This document shows, one piece after another, positions 50,347 through 61,227 of a stretch of 64,000 nucleotides of DNA (its first letter is position 1; every line of letters begins with the position of its first letter). Both the position numbers and the translations under genes were made by a program. Below the pieces are notes generated by a model, which saw nothing but the letters and a program-made list of their open reading frames with translations, was not told where the DNA came from and ran no database searches. This DNA is from Streptomyces calvus (lineage in GTDB: Bacteria > Actinomycetota > Actinomycetes > Streptomycetales > Streptomycetaceae): positions 29,421-93,420 of the forward strand of contig NZ_VCNP01000007.1 of the NCBI RefSeq assembly GCF_006782915.1, given 5' to 3'.

Positions 50347-51161
50347 TCGGTGGAGTCCACGAACTGCCGGGCCAGCCGCTCCCCCGTCGTCACCGCCGAC
50401 CGCCGGTCCTCGATGGGGGTGACCCGGCTGTTCTTGAACACGACGTAGGTGACGTCGGCCGGTGTGCCGCCGCCGTGCGGGTCCGGGTTGATGCCGAGTT
50501 CCTCGGCCGCCGCGTAGGACGCCTCGCCGATGATGTCCGCCGGTCCGACGTCGCCGACGACCGCGTAGCGCACCCGGTCGCGGTGGATCACCGCCGCGAC
50601 CGACCCGCCGCGCACGCCGTGGGCCCGGTAGTTCCAGACGGTGCTGGGCGCGGGCACCACCACGTAGGGCAGTTCCTCGGAGCTCAACGGACGGCCGTCG
50701 GACTGCGGGAATGCCGTGGAGGCGGAGAAGTACGGGTCGGTGCGGGCGTTGCAGCGGCGGCCGGGACGGCCGTCGCAGTCGATGTCCATGTCCGCCTTCC
50801 AGAAGACGGCCTCGTTGGTGCCGCACACCGGGACGGTGGCCCGCATGCCGTGGTCCTTGCGGTAACGGCCGTTCGAGACCGGCGTGCAGTCGCGCACTCT
50901 GGCCAGCAGTTCGGCGGCGGACACGGAGCCCGTGCGCCGCGCGGCGGTACCCGCGCCGGAACCGGAGTCCGCACGCCGTCCCGGGGACCCGGCGACGGTC
51001 ACGGCGTCCGCGCCGCGCACCGCCGGCCCGGGCGGGGCCACGGAGTCCGCGCGCCGCGCCGCCGGTTCGGCACGGGGCTGGGGCGCGGCGGCGGGGGGCG
51101 TCGAGGGAGCCAGCAGGGCGACACCGGCCACGGTCAGAGTGAGCGAGTGGACACGGGACAC
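50343..51161 (-). CDS. secreted GH75-type chitosanase-like protein
   Basis: A 272-residue exported protein. The signal peptide is HSLTLTVAGVALLAPSTPPA, followed by an Ala/Arg/Gly-rich linker (to about residue 85). The catalytic part matches glycoside hydrolase family 75 (fungal-type endo-chitosanase): FWKADMDIDCDGRPGRRCNA, DPYFSASTAFPQSDGRPLSS, YVVVPAP and VGDVGPADIIGEASYAAAEE; DIDCDG and the later Asp/Glu pair are the expected acids. GTG 51161 is the best start; TTG 51167 or further upstream GTG codons are possible. The stop lies inside a 70-bp repeat. Confidence 0.75.
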   Translation of the reverse strand: MSRVHSLTLTVAGVALLAPSTPPAAAPQPRAEPAARRADSVAPPGPAVRGADAVTVAGSPGRRADSGSGAGTAARRTGSVSAAELLARVRDCTPVSNGRYRKDHGMRATVPVCGTNEAVFWKADMDIDCDGRPGRRCNARTDPYFSASTAFPQSDGRPLSSEELPYVVVPAPSTVWNYRAHGVRGGSVAAVIHRDRVRYAVVGDVGPADIIGEASYAAAEELGINPDPHGGGTPADVTYVVFKNSRVTPIEDRRSAVTTGERLARQFVDSTD

Positions 51162-51551
51162 GGTCAAGGAGCCTCTCGTCGGGGACACTGACACACACTC
51201 ACGGGGCACTTTGCCCCATTTCGTCCCGATATGACGATATGGCGACTCCAACAGAGCCGGACGGCGCCCGTTCGAACCAGCGTCCGCGACAGGGGCCGGG
51301 CGCCCGAGCCCGTGTCGACTCGAGCCGTCCGGCCACCCGCACCGGCGCGGGATCTGCGACGACAGCGGTCCGCGCCACGAGCCCGAACTCCCCAGCCCTC
51401 AGGGGGCGTTCGAGCCGCTCGAAGCTCCAGCATACGTAATCCCGCGGACGGCTCCCCACTTCCGACCTCTTGATGCGGCCGCGTCATCCGCGCATATTGG
51501 TACGGACCATTCTTCGGATCGTCGCCGTGTCCCGCCCGGGGAGGCAGAGTC
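51162..51551. other. 390-bp divergent region between GH75 and FnIII genes
   Basis: No gene. AT-richer segments occur at 51220-51240 (CCGATATGACGATATGG) and 51490-51520 (GCATATTGGTACGG), which are reasonable positions for two divergent promoters. No perfect long dyad seen. Confidence 0.35.
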
Positions 51552-52559
51552 GTGCGTGGCGTTCGCCCAGCCGTGTTCCCGCGTCGCCCACTCGCCCTGT
51601 GCGGGGTCCTCTGCGGGGTCCTGCTCGCCGTCTCGTGCCGCTGGGGCGGCTCCGGGGAAACGGCCGGCGAACGGCCGCCCGGAGCGCCGACCGGCGTCAC
51701 GGCCGAGGCTGGCAGCGCCACCGGCGTGCACGTCATGTGGAACGCGGTCACCGCCGCCGACGCCGAGGTGAGCCACTACGAGGTGTTTCGGGGCACCACG
51801 AAGGTCAAGGACGTACCCGGTTCACGCCACATGGTGGACGTCACCGGCCTCCGGCCCGGCACCACATACGTCTTCACGGTGCGGGCCCGGGACGCGGACG
51901 GCCGGCTCGGGCCGCCCAGCCGGAAGGTCCGGGCGACGACACCGCGGGCGGTGGCGGCCGACGACACCGCTCCCACCCGTCCGGCGGAACTGCGCGGCCG
52001 GGCGGCGGGCAGCAGAGCCGCCCAGCTGTCGTGGTCGGCCTCGACGGACGACCGGGGTGTGGTGTCGTACGACGTGTACCAGGGCGGGACGAAGATCCAC
52101 AGTGTGGGCGGGAGCCGGCGGGCCGCCGTGGTCACCGGGTTGCGTCCCGGCACCCGCTACGCCTTCACCGTCCGGGCCCGGGACGCCGCCGACAACCTGT
52201 CACCGCCCGGCGCCACCGTCCGTCTCACCACCACGGGCCGCGCGGACGACCGCGCCACCGCACCCACCGGCTTCCGCGTGACCACCGAACGCTCCGACGG
52301 CGCCCACCACCTCGTCCTCGGCTGGGTGCCGCCGCCGGTCGACGGGGTCGTCACCGAGTACGAGGTGCACCTGGACGGCCGCGCAGCGACCTCGCTGGTC
52401 TACGGCGGTGACGCGCCCCGCGACCGGGCGACGTACCGCTTCTACGTGGGCCGGGAGGCGGGTGTCGGCCACCGGGTGCGGATCCGGGCGAAGCTGCCGG
52501 ACGGGACCTGGGGCGCCTTCTCGGCGGAGCGCACGGTGACGACCGGCACCGGGGACTGA
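51552..52559 (+). CDS. lipoprotein with fibronectin type III domains
   Basis: A 335-residue exported protein. The signal peptide ends in a lipobox LLAVSC (Cys about residue 29). Two clear FnIII domains follow, about 42-132 (PTGVTAEAGSATGVHVMWNA ... LRPGTTYVFTVRARDADGR) and 140-228 (LRPGTRYAFTVRARDAADNL), plus a third divergent beta domain (TYRFYVGREAGVGHRVRIRA). FnIII modules in Streptomyces usually serve polysaccharide or surface contact. GTG 51552 has GGGGAGG upstream. It is divergent from the GH75 gene, so the two may share regulation. Confidence 0.83.
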   Translation: MRGVRPAVFPRRPLALCGVLCGVLLAVSCRWGGSGETAGERPPGAPTGVTAEAGSATGVHVMWNAVTAADAEVSHYEVFRGTTKVKDVPGSRHMVDVTGLRPGTTYVFTVRARDADGRLGPPSRKVRATTPRAVAADDTAPTRPAELRGRAAGSRAAQLSWSASTDDRGVVSYDVYQGGTKIHSVGGSRRAAVVTGLRPGTRYAFTVRARDAADNLSPPGATVRLTTTGRADDRATAPTGFRVTTERSDGAHHLVLGWVPPPVDGVVTEYEVHLDGRAATSLVYGGDAPRDRATYRFYVGREAGVGHRVRIRAKLPDGTWGAFSAERTVTTGTGD

Positions 52560-52735
52560 CCCGCACCGGACGCTGCCGGGCGGACCCGGCGGACGGGGCT
52601 GTCACCTGCCCGGCGGCGGCCGGAGTGCGCGGCGGGCGGGCCGGCCTTTGGCTGGCCTCGTGGCGGCACGGGCGCTCCCCGACCTCGGCGGCGCAAGGAT
52701 GTACCGCCGGCCGTGCCGCCGGAAGGCAGCCCACC

Positions 52736-53269
52736 ATGCGCAACTCGAAGCCACTGCTCCGCTCCGGTCCGACCGTGGCAGCCGCTGCCGCGCTCTCCTT
52801 CGCCCTGGCCGGTCCGGCCGCGGCGGCCCCGGGGATCTCCGTGAACACCAGCGGGTCGACGGTCTCGGTCAGCACCAGTGCGTGCACCCAGATGAACGGC
52901 CAGTGGGGCACCGCCTCGCTGCTCAACAGCAGCCAGACGAACTTCTCGCAGGGCCGTCAGGCGGCGCTGACGGGGACGAGCGCGGGACAGTCCGCCGCGT
53001 GGTCCAACGTCGCTCCGGGCACGTACACCGTGACCGTCGTGTGCTCGAACGGCACCACCGCGGGCACGCAGTCCGTCATCGTCGCACCGTCGCCCAGTCC
53101 CTCCGTCTCCCCCACGTCCTCGCCGTCCCGCGGAGTGATGGGCGGCATCGGCGGTTCCGCCACGGACTACGGCACGGTGACGCTGGTGGCGGGCGGCGTC
53201 CTGGTCGGCACCGGCCTCGTCGCCACCGCCTGGTACCTGCGCCGGCGCGACAGGCCGCGCCACCTGTAG
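52736..53269 (+). CDS. exported C-terminally anchored protein (no LPXTG)
   Basis: A 177-residue protein. Signal peptide about 1-31 (TVAAAAALSFALAGPAAAAP); a Ser/Thr/Asn-rich beta-type domain with two Cys (STSACTQMNGQWGTASLLNS ... VCSNGTTAGTQ) that may form a disulfide; a Pro/Ser linker; then a C-terminal membrane segment (YGTVTLVAGGVLVGTGLVAT) with RRRDRPRHL. This is the layout of surface proteins retained by a C-terminal anchor, but there is no LPXTG or LAXTG. No function assigned. ATG 52736 with GGAAGG upstream. Confidence 0.72.
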   Translation: MRNSKPLLRSGPTVAAAAALSFALAGPAAAAPGISVNTSGSTVSVSTSACTQMNGQWGTASLLNSSQTNFSQGRQAALTGTSAGQSAAWSNVAPGTYTVTVVCSNGTTAGTQSVIVAPSPSPSVSPTSSPSRGVMGGIGGSATDYGTVTLVAGGVLVGTGLVATAWYLRRRDRPRHL

Positions 53270-53344
53270 ACCCGGCGCCGGCCGCCTTCACGTCCGACGC
53301 GCTCCGGTCGGGCGGCCGGCGTCGCCCCACCCGGGCGCCGGGTG

Positions 53345-53920
53345 TCAGTCCTCCCCGGCACCCGGCCGGCCCGTTCCGTCCGTGTCCGGCAGGTGCGCAA
53401 ACTCCGACAGGGCGTGGTCGAGCCACTGGGTCCAGAAGGTCTCCAGGTCGATGCCGGCCCGCAGCACCAGATGCCGCAGCCGGTCCTGCGGCCCGTCCTT
53501 GCCGGGCGGGAAGTCGCGCTGCTCGATCTCCAGGTACGTCGCCAACTGCCGTGCGTGCAGCTCCCGGTGGCGCCGCAGATCCGTCTCCAGGCCCGCCGTG
53601 CCGACCACCGCCGCCGCTCTCAGCCGCAGCAGCGTCACATCCCTGAGCGGCTTGGGGTCCTGGGAGGCGGCAGTCCAGCGGGCCAGTTCGTCGCGCCCCG
53701 CGGGCAGCACTTCGTACTCCCGTTTCTGGCCCCGCGCCGGCTGCTCGGAGGGCAGGGCCCGGATCAGGCCCTCGGCCTCGAGCCTGCCCAGCTCGCGGTA
53801 GATCTGCTGGTGCGTCGCGGACCAGAAGTAGGCGATCGACTTGTCGAACCGGCGGGTCAGCTCCAGCCCGGACGACGGCTTCTCGAGCAGGGCGGTGAGG
53901 ATCGCGTGCGGGAGTGACAT
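53345..53920 (-). CDS. PadR-family transcriptional regulator
   Basis: A 191-residue PadR regulator. The winged helix is at residues 1-80 (LPHAILTALLEKPSSGLELT, FDKSIAYFWSATHQQIYREL, LEAEGLIRALPSEQ); the C-terminal helical Vir_act_alpha_C domain follows (HRELHARQLATYLEIEQRDF). ATG 53920 is 31 bp after the fadH-like stop, so the two form an operon in which the regulator comes second. A 20-bp palindrome before fadH is its probable operator. Confidence 0.88.
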   Translation of the reverse strand: MSLPHAILTALLEKPSSGLELTRRFDKSIAYFWSATHQQIYRELGRLEAEGLIRALPSEQPARGQKREYEVLPAGRDELARWTAASQDPKPLRDVTLLRLRAAAVVGTAGLETDLRRHRELHARQLATYLEIEQRDFPPGKDGPQDRLRHLVLRAGIDLETFWTQWLDHALSEFAHLPDTDGTGRPGAGED

Positions 53921-53951
53921 GGGCTCATCCTAGGGACGGCCCGCGCCCCGC

Positions 53952-56042
<2,091 letters not shown>

Positions 56043-56101
56043 GCGTGACGGAGGGCACAGTGCCCCGGGGCCGGAGGGCGTCGCCGTCCGGCCGGGGGAC
56101 G

Positions 56102-56473
56102 TCAGCGGCTTTCCAGACGGACGTGCAGTTCCTCCTCCTGGTCGCCCGGCACCGTACTGAGTTCGTGCACCGTGAACAGGGAGTCCAGGGTGGTGCGGAA
56201 CCGGTCGATCGCCCAGTAGCCGCCGTGCACGTCGGCGTCGACCGACGCGGCCAGCCGGGCCGACGGCCGGGCGCCCTGGCGCGCCTCGGAGACGTCGAAG
56301 GTGCCGAGCCACACCGTCGGGCGGGTCTCGGAGAAGTCCTGCGGCACGTCGTCCGAGCACCGGTCGGACGTGAAGCACGCGCACAGCGCGTCGAAGACGA
56401 TGCGGGCGTCGTCCTTGCTGCATCCGCTGATCTCGACCGAGACGGATTCCGGGTGCGGTCGCTCACTGCCCAT
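56102..56473 (-). CDS. hypothetical protein, 123 aa
   Basis: A 123-residue soluble acidic protein with three Cys in the N-terminal half (SGCSKDDARIVFDALCACFT), then VWLGTFDVSEARQGARPSAR and YWAIDRFRTTLDSLFTVHEL. It resembles small Streptomyces proteins of unknown function. ATG 56473 follows GAGGAG 9 bp upstream. Same strand as fadH-padR and 59 bp from the 20-bp palindrome, but with its own upstream region; probably a separate transcript. Confidence 0.65.
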   Translation of the reverse strand: MGSERPHPESVSVEISGCSKDDARIVFDALCACFTSDRCSDDVPQDFSETRPTVWLGTFDVSEARQGARPSARLAASVDADVHGGYWAIDRFRTTLDSLFTVHELSTVPGDQEEELHVRLESR

Positions 56474-56727
56474 CGTGATCGCTCCTCTCGTACTCCACGC
56501 CGCCTACCCCCATCCCCCGCCCCCACTCAGCAAAGCACCGCCCGCCGGTGAGCACTACCCGCGTGGCGCTGCCGCGGTGACGGCTTCGCGGGCGCCCGCC
56601 ACGATGGTGGGAGAAGCTGTAATCCAACGGCTGGAGCGGCGGAAAAGGGGCCCCGCGCGCGGTACAACAAGGGGTGTGTCGGCATCGTGACGGCGTGCCG
56701 TGAGGATCGGCGAAGGCGGGGCGTGGG

Positions 56728-58806
56728 ATGAGTGCAGCGGAGTCACCCCTGGCCGACGGTGACGGGCCGGTCCGCGGGCCGGTGCGTCCCAGCGGGCTGC
56801 TCGACGTGCTGCGCGTGGCCTCGGTGGTCCTCGACACCGAGGGCCGCATCGTGCTGTGGAGCCCTCAGGCGGAGGAGCTGTTCGGGTACAGCGCGCGGGA
56901 GGCGCTCGGCCAGTACGCCGCCCGGATCATGGTGCACGAGCAGCACCTGGACCTCGTGGTGAAGCTGTTCTCCGACGTCATGCGCACCGGCCGGAGCTGG
57001 GCCGGTGCGTTCCCGGTCCGGCACAAGGACGGCGGCACCCGGCTGGTGGAGTTCCGCAACATGCGGCTGCTGGACGACCACGGGGACGTGTACGCCCTCG
57101 GCCTCGCGGTCGACCAGGCCACCGTGCGCCGCCTGGAACGGGACGTCGCCCTGTCCACCCGGATCGTCGCCCAGTCCCCCATCGGGCTGGCCGTCCTCGA
57201 CGCCGATCTGCGGTACGTCTCGGTCAACCCGGCGCTGGAGCAGATCAACGGCATCCCGGCGGCGGAGCATCTGGGGCGCACCATCCGGGAGGTGCTGCCG
57301 CTGGTGGACGCCGACGCCATCGAGGACGCGGCACGCCAGGTCCTGGACACCGGCCGGCCGTCCGTCGACCGGTCGATGACCGGCCGTACGCCGGCGGATC
57401 CGGACGAGGACCGCGCCTGGTCGGTCTCGCTGTACCGGTTGGAGAACGCGCTGGGGACGGTGCTGGGCGTGGCCCTGTCCGTGGTGGACATCACCGAGCA
57501 GCACCGGGCGGGCGTGGAGGCGGAGACGGCCCGGCGCCGGCTGGCCGTGATCGCCGACGCCACGACCCGGATCGGCACCACCCTGGACCTGGAGCGCACG
57601 GCCGGCGAGCTGGCCGACGTGGCCGTGCCGGAGCTGGCCGACGCGGCGGCGGTGGATCTGCTGGAGGCGGTGGTGCAGGGCCGCCGCCACACCCTCGGCC
57701 CCGACGAGCCTGCGGTGATCCGGGCGCTCGCGGTCCGCTGGGTGGACTCGGCCGACGTGCTGCCGGCCGCCGATCCGCCGGGCCGGGTGACCCGCTACGC
57801 ACCGGACCGGCTGATCACCGAGTGCGTACGCACCGGTCTGCCCGTGATGGTGCCGCGGGCCAAGGACGAGGACCTGGCGCGGATCGCCCGCTCGCCGGAG
57901 GCCGCCGAGTTGCTGGCCCGGGTCGGCGTCCACTCGTACCTTGCGGTGCCGCTGATCGCGCGCGGCGAGGTGCTGGGCGCCCTCGACCTCATCCGTACGC
58001 GCAACCCGCGCCCCTTCGACGAGGACGATCTGCTGCTGGCGCGGGAGCTGGCGTCCCGCGCGGCCGTCCAGATCGACAACGCCCGCTGGTACCAGAACGC
58101 CCGCGGCACGGCCCTCACCCTGCAGCGGAGCCTGCTGCCGAGCCATCCGCCCGTCACGGGCGGGCTGGAGGTCGCCTCCCGCTACCAGCCGGCGGGGGCC
58201 ACCAGCGAGGTGGGCGGCGACTGGTTCGACGTGATCCCGCTGGAGGACGGCAGGACGGCGCTGGTCGTCGGTGACGTGATGGGCAGCGGCATCCCCGCGG
58301 CGGCCACCATGGGCCGGCTGCGCACGGCCACCCACACCCTGGCCTCCCTGGGCCTCGATCCGGCGGTGCTCCTGGAGCACCTGGACCGCATCACGGGCGA
58401 CGTGGACCAGTCGATCGCCACGTGTGTCTACGCCGTCCACGACCCCCGCGAGCGGCAGTGCACCATCGCCAACGCCGGGCATCTGCCGCCGGCCCGGGTG
58501 CGGGCCGGTCACGCTGCCGAACTGCTCGATCTGCCCACCGGGGTGCCGCTGGGCGTGGGCGGTGTCGCGTTCTCCACGACCACCGTGGCACTGGATCCGG
58601 GCGACCGGCTGGTGTTCTACACCGACGGCCTGGTCGAGACGCGCCGGCACCCGCTGGACGAGCGCCTGGACACGCTGCTGGCCCTGCTGAACCACCCCGG
58701 CGAGTCGCTGGAGGAGGTCTGCGACCTGCTCCTGCGCACGCTGCACGAACCCGACAACGCCGACGACGTGGCACTGCTGATCGCCCGCGCGACACCCTTC
58801 GCCTGA
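56728..58806 (+). CDS. PAS-PAS-GAF-PP2C (SpoIIE-type) phosphatase
   Basis: A 692-residue multi-sensor phosphatase. PAS 1 about 25-135 (VVLDTEGRIVLWSPQAEELF), PAS 2 about 145-262 (GLAVLDADLRYVSVNPALEQ), GAF about 275-445 (VGVHSYLAVPLIARGEVLGA), then PP2C about 465-690 with SEVGGDWFDVIPL, VGDVMGSGIPAAATMGRL, YTDGLVETRR and DDVALLIAR as metal sites. QRSLLPSHPP precedes the phosphatase core, the usual linker. It probably responds to redox, ligand or light through PAS/GAF and controls an anti-sigma antagonist elsewhere. ATG 56728 follows GGGGCGTGGG. Confidence 0.9.
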   Translation: MSAAESPLADGDGPVRGPVRPSGLLDVLRVASVVLDTEGRIVLWSPQAEELFGYSAREALGQYAARIMVHEQHLDLVVKLFSDVMRTGRSWAGAFPVRHKDGGTRLVEFRNMRLLDDHGDVYALGLAVDQATVRRLERDVALSTRIVAQSPIGLAVLDADLRYVSVNPALEQINGIPAAEHLGRTIREVLPLVDADAIEDAARQVLDTGRPSVDRSMTGRTPADPDEDRAWSVSLYRLENALGTVLGVALSVVDITEQHRAGVEAETARRRLAVIADATTRIGTTLDLERTAGELADVAVPELADAAAVDLLEAVVQGRRHTLGPDEPAVIRALAVRWVDSADVLPAADPPGRVTRYAPDRLITECVRTGLPVMVPRAKDEDLARIARSPEAAELLARVGVHSYLAVPLIARGEVLGALDLIRTRNPRPFDEDDLLLARELASRAAVQIDNARWYQNARGTALTLQRSLLPSHPPVTGGLEVASRYQPAGATSEVGGDWFDVIPLEDGRTALVVGDVMGSGIPAAATMGRLRTATHTLASLGLDPAVLLEHLDRITGDVDQSIATCVYAVHDPRERQCTIANAGHLPPARVRAGHAAELLDLPTGVPLGVGGVAFSTTTVALDPGDRLVFYTDGLVETRRHPLDERLDTLLALLNHPGESLEEVCDLLLRTLHEPDNADDVALLIARATPFA

Positions 58807-58811
58807 GGTCT

Positions 58812-58825
58812 CCGCCCACGGGCGG
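58812..58825 (+). terminator. short hairpin after the PP2C gene
   Basis: CCGCC-cacg-GGCGG followed by TGTCTTCG, 6 bp after the stop. Short but well placed. Confidence 0.45.
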
Positions 58826-59480
58826 TGTCTTCGACGTCGCGCCCGGTTCCCGGCACCTGTCACGCCTTCGCGCCGCACCGGGCACGGATTCTCGTACCGG
58901 ATGTACGCGGGCCCGCGACGGTGGATGCGCCGTGGTCCGCAGCACGCGGGTCGGGACGACGCCGTTCCCGCTGCCGCGAAGCGGTCCGGCTCGCATGCGC
59001 AAAGCGGCTGGCACGCGGACGAAGTCCTCGTTCTGCACGGGACGTTGCTCCCCCGGTATCGGCTGCTGTCGGAAGCCACGGCTCGCCGACACGACGCCGG
59101 ACGAAAGACGTCCCTCGCCAACTCCTCTGCCGTTCCCTCGCGTTGGTTCAACGGCCGACGCGTCGCACGCTTCCCGCGCGCCTTCGGCGACGGCATGGAG
59201 GAGGAAGACGCCCTCGACCTGACCTGGGGCCAGGCCGTTTGAGAGGTTGCGCGGACCGCCAACGGGGGTGGTGGGACCGTCTGATCGACTTGCGGCACCG
59301 GGCCGTCGGGATCACCGTGGAAGGGAAGGTGAACGTCGCGGCCAGCAGTTCGGCTGCACATAAGGCTCTATCGCGAGTGGCTCGGGCAACAGGTGTGAAC
59401 CACGTCCCGAACACGGGTGGCGGAACTCTGGAAACGGCGACATGCGCCAATCTGAACGTCCGCACATCCAGGAGGAAGCG
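58826..59480. other. 655-bp region without a convincing gene, lower GC than average
   Basis: The best frame is 58901-59242 (113 aa), but its composition (Arg/Ala/His-rich, no conserved block) does not persuade me. GC is lower than in flanking genes, and rarer codons appear from here to about 60060. It could be a decayed gene, a remnant of inserted DNA, or a long regulatory region for the 59481 gene. Confidence 0.4.
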
Positions 59481-59792
59481 ATGGCCACTCAGACGTTTTC
59501 CTACTTCTTCGTCCAGAACCTGCCCCCGGGGTACCGGGGAGAGATCACATGGGGCCCTGATCCGTTCTTCGACCGGGGCACATTCACCGTCTCCGCCCAC
59601 CCGGTCACCAACCTCCGGCAGACCCTCTACTGGCTGACGTTCGACGACGTCTCGGTGGGCAAGAAGGACATCGGCTCCGGCGACATCAGCAATGTCCAGT
59701 CCTACCTCTGGGCGAAGACGAGGAACAGCGGGCTCAGCGGGCAGGGAACCGTCAAGTCCCACACCGTGTACCTCACCCGTACCACTGCCTGA
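59481..59792 (+). CDS. small protein of unknown function, 103 aa
   Basis: A 103-residue protein rich in Thr, Ser and aromatic residues: FSYFFVQNLPPGYRGEITWG, FFDRGTFTVSAHPVTNLRQT, YWLTFDDVSVGKKDIGSGD. Predicted all beta, no signal peptide or membrane segment. It has an excellent ribosome site (AGGAGG 5 bp before ATG 59481), which argues for a real, well-translated gene. The beta-rich, Tyr/Trp-containing sequence resembles small sandwich proteins such as immune or lectin-like modules, but I recognise no family. Followed at 30 bp by another small gene in the same direction. Confidence 0.7.
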   Translation: MATQTFSYFFVQNLPPGYRGEITWGPDPFFDRGTFTVSAHPVTNLRQTLYWLTFDDVSVGKKDIGSGDISNVQSYLWAKTRNSGLSGQGTVKSHTVYLTRTTA

Positions 59793-59822
59793 CCGCACCC
59801 GAAATCGCTGGAGGGATTCGGC

Positions 59823-60059
59823 ATGCGCGTTTCTGTTGTACACGACGAGCAGGGATTCATCTCCGCCCTCGCGGCGTCTCCTCCCGGCGCACCGGTGGCC
59901 AGCCTCGTGCCGCTGGCGGGTGAGCGCGTGACGGAGTTGGACGTTCCGGAGGTCAGCGCCGACGGTGACCCTCAGGAGGTCGCCGGACGCCTGACGGACG
60001 TGGTCGAGAACTACCGCGTCGACACGGACACCCGGGCACTCGCCCCCAAGCAGTCCTGA
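59823..60059 (+). CDS. small protein of unknown function, 78 aa
   Basis: A 78-residue acidic protein: MRVSVVHDEQGFISALAASP, AGERVTELDVPEVSADGDPQ, VVENYRVDTDTRALAPKQS. No motif recognised. ATG 59823 is preceded by GGAGGG. The 30-bp gap to the preceding 103-aa gene suggests a two-gene operon of unknown role. Convergent with the prmC-like gene 67 bp away. Confidence 0.68.
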   Translation: MRVSVVHDEQGFISALAASPPGAPVASLVPLAGERVTELDVPEVSADGDPQEVAGRLTDVVENYRVDTDTRALAPKQS

Positions 60060-60126
60060 GGGCGGCCCGCGAGAAAATGCCGTCTTCCGCTGAGGCTGCG
60101 CGAGGCCGCCGGCCGCAGGTGTCCGA

Positions 60127-60981
60127 CTACGGGGTTCCTGGCGAAGTTGCCGGTGTCCTGACCCCGACCACGACCTGGGCGCAGCGCTCCTCGCAAACGG
60201 CCAGGCGGGTGCGCAGTCCGGCGGTGGTGAAGGCCTCGACGGCGGCGGGCGCCTGCCGGCGGCTGGTCTCGACCAGGAGGCAGCCCCCGGGCGCGAGCCA
60301 GCGCGGCGCGCCGGAGGCGACCCGGCGCAGCACGTCGAGGCCGTCGGCGCCGCCGTCGAGCGCGACGCGCGGCTCGTGGTCACGGGCCTCCGGCGGCAGC
60401 AGCCCGATCTCGCCGCTGGGCACGTACGGCACGTTGGCGGCGAGGATGTCGACACGGCCGCGCAGGGTGCCGGGGAGCGCGTCGAACAGGTCGCCGCTGT
60501 GGACCCGTCCGCCCAGGGGCGCGATGTTGCGGCGGGCGCAGCGCACGGCCGCCGGGTCGATGTCGGCGGCGTGCAGCTCGACCTGACCGAGCCCGGCCGC
60601 CAGGGCCGCGCCGACGGCGCCCGAGCCGCAGCACAGGTCCACGACGACGGCAGCGCCGGGCGCTTGGGCGAGGGCCTGCTCGACGAGGAACTCAGTACGG
60701 CGGCGGGGCACGAAGACGCCGGGTTCGACGGTGATGCGCCGACCGCGGAACTCGGCCCAGCCGACGACGAGTTCGAGCGGCGTCCCGGCGGCCCGGCGGC
60801 GGACCATGGGCACGATGTCCCGCGGGTCGCGGGCGGCGGCGAGGATCAGTTCGGCCTCGTCCTCGGCGAAGACGCACCCGGCGGCGCGCAGCGCGGCCAC
60901 GACGGCGTCACGGGACGGGACGGCGGGAGAGGAGGACGGTACGGGGGACGAGGAGGCGGCGGACAGGGACGAGGACGGCAT
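60127..60981 (-). CDS. PrmC-like protein N5-glutamine methyltransferase
   Basis: A 284-residue class I methyltransferase. SAM motif I is VVVDLCCGSGAVGAALAAGL; motif IV is ILAANVPYVPSGE, where NVPY replaces the NPPY typical of HemK/PrmC. The N-terminal helical region (RDAVVAALRAAGCVFAEDEA) and RGRRITVEPGVFVPRRRTEF are PrmC-like. Release-factor glutamine methylation is the family role, but the paralogue with Asn-Val-Pro-Tyr may have another target; actinobacteria keep a separate housekeeping prmC. ATG 60981 is chosen; TTG 60990 is possible. The Ser/Pro-rich first 25 residues are not conserved. Confidence 0.8.
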   Translation of the reverse strand: MPSSSLSAASSSPVPSSSPAVPSRDAVVAALRAAGCVFAEDEAELILAAARDPRDIVPMVRRRAAGTPLELVVGWAEFRGRRITVEPGVFVPRRRTEFLVEQALAQAPGAAVVVDLCCGSGAVGAALAAGLGQVELHAADIDPAAVRCARRNIAPLGGRVHSGDLFDALPGTLRGRVDILAANVPYVPSGEIGLLPPEARDHEPRVALDGGADGLDVLRRVASGAPRWLAPGGCLLVETSRRQAPAAVEAFTTAGLRTRLAVCEERCAQVVVGVRTPATSPGTP

Positions 60982-61227
60982 GTGCGGCAAGAGCCTGGGC
61001 CTTTCGGGAGCCGAAGGGCGCTCTCGCGGTCACCTACTGCCGGTGGTCCGCGTCGCTTCGAGGTGAGAGCACCCGACCTGACACAGCGGTAATGGGTCTC
61101 ACCTCCCTGGTCGTCCCGGCCGGGTCGGTCCGCGGCCGGACCGCCACAGTACCCGACGATCTGCGCGGTTGTACGGTGCATGAAGGAGCCGGGATGCGCG
61201 CGCAGGGTGCGCGGGGAGGTGTACGGG

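Noticed and set aside
58901..59242. Possible 113-aa gene
   Set aside because: Weak coding character, no ribosome site and no conserved block. Kept only as part of the unassigned region.
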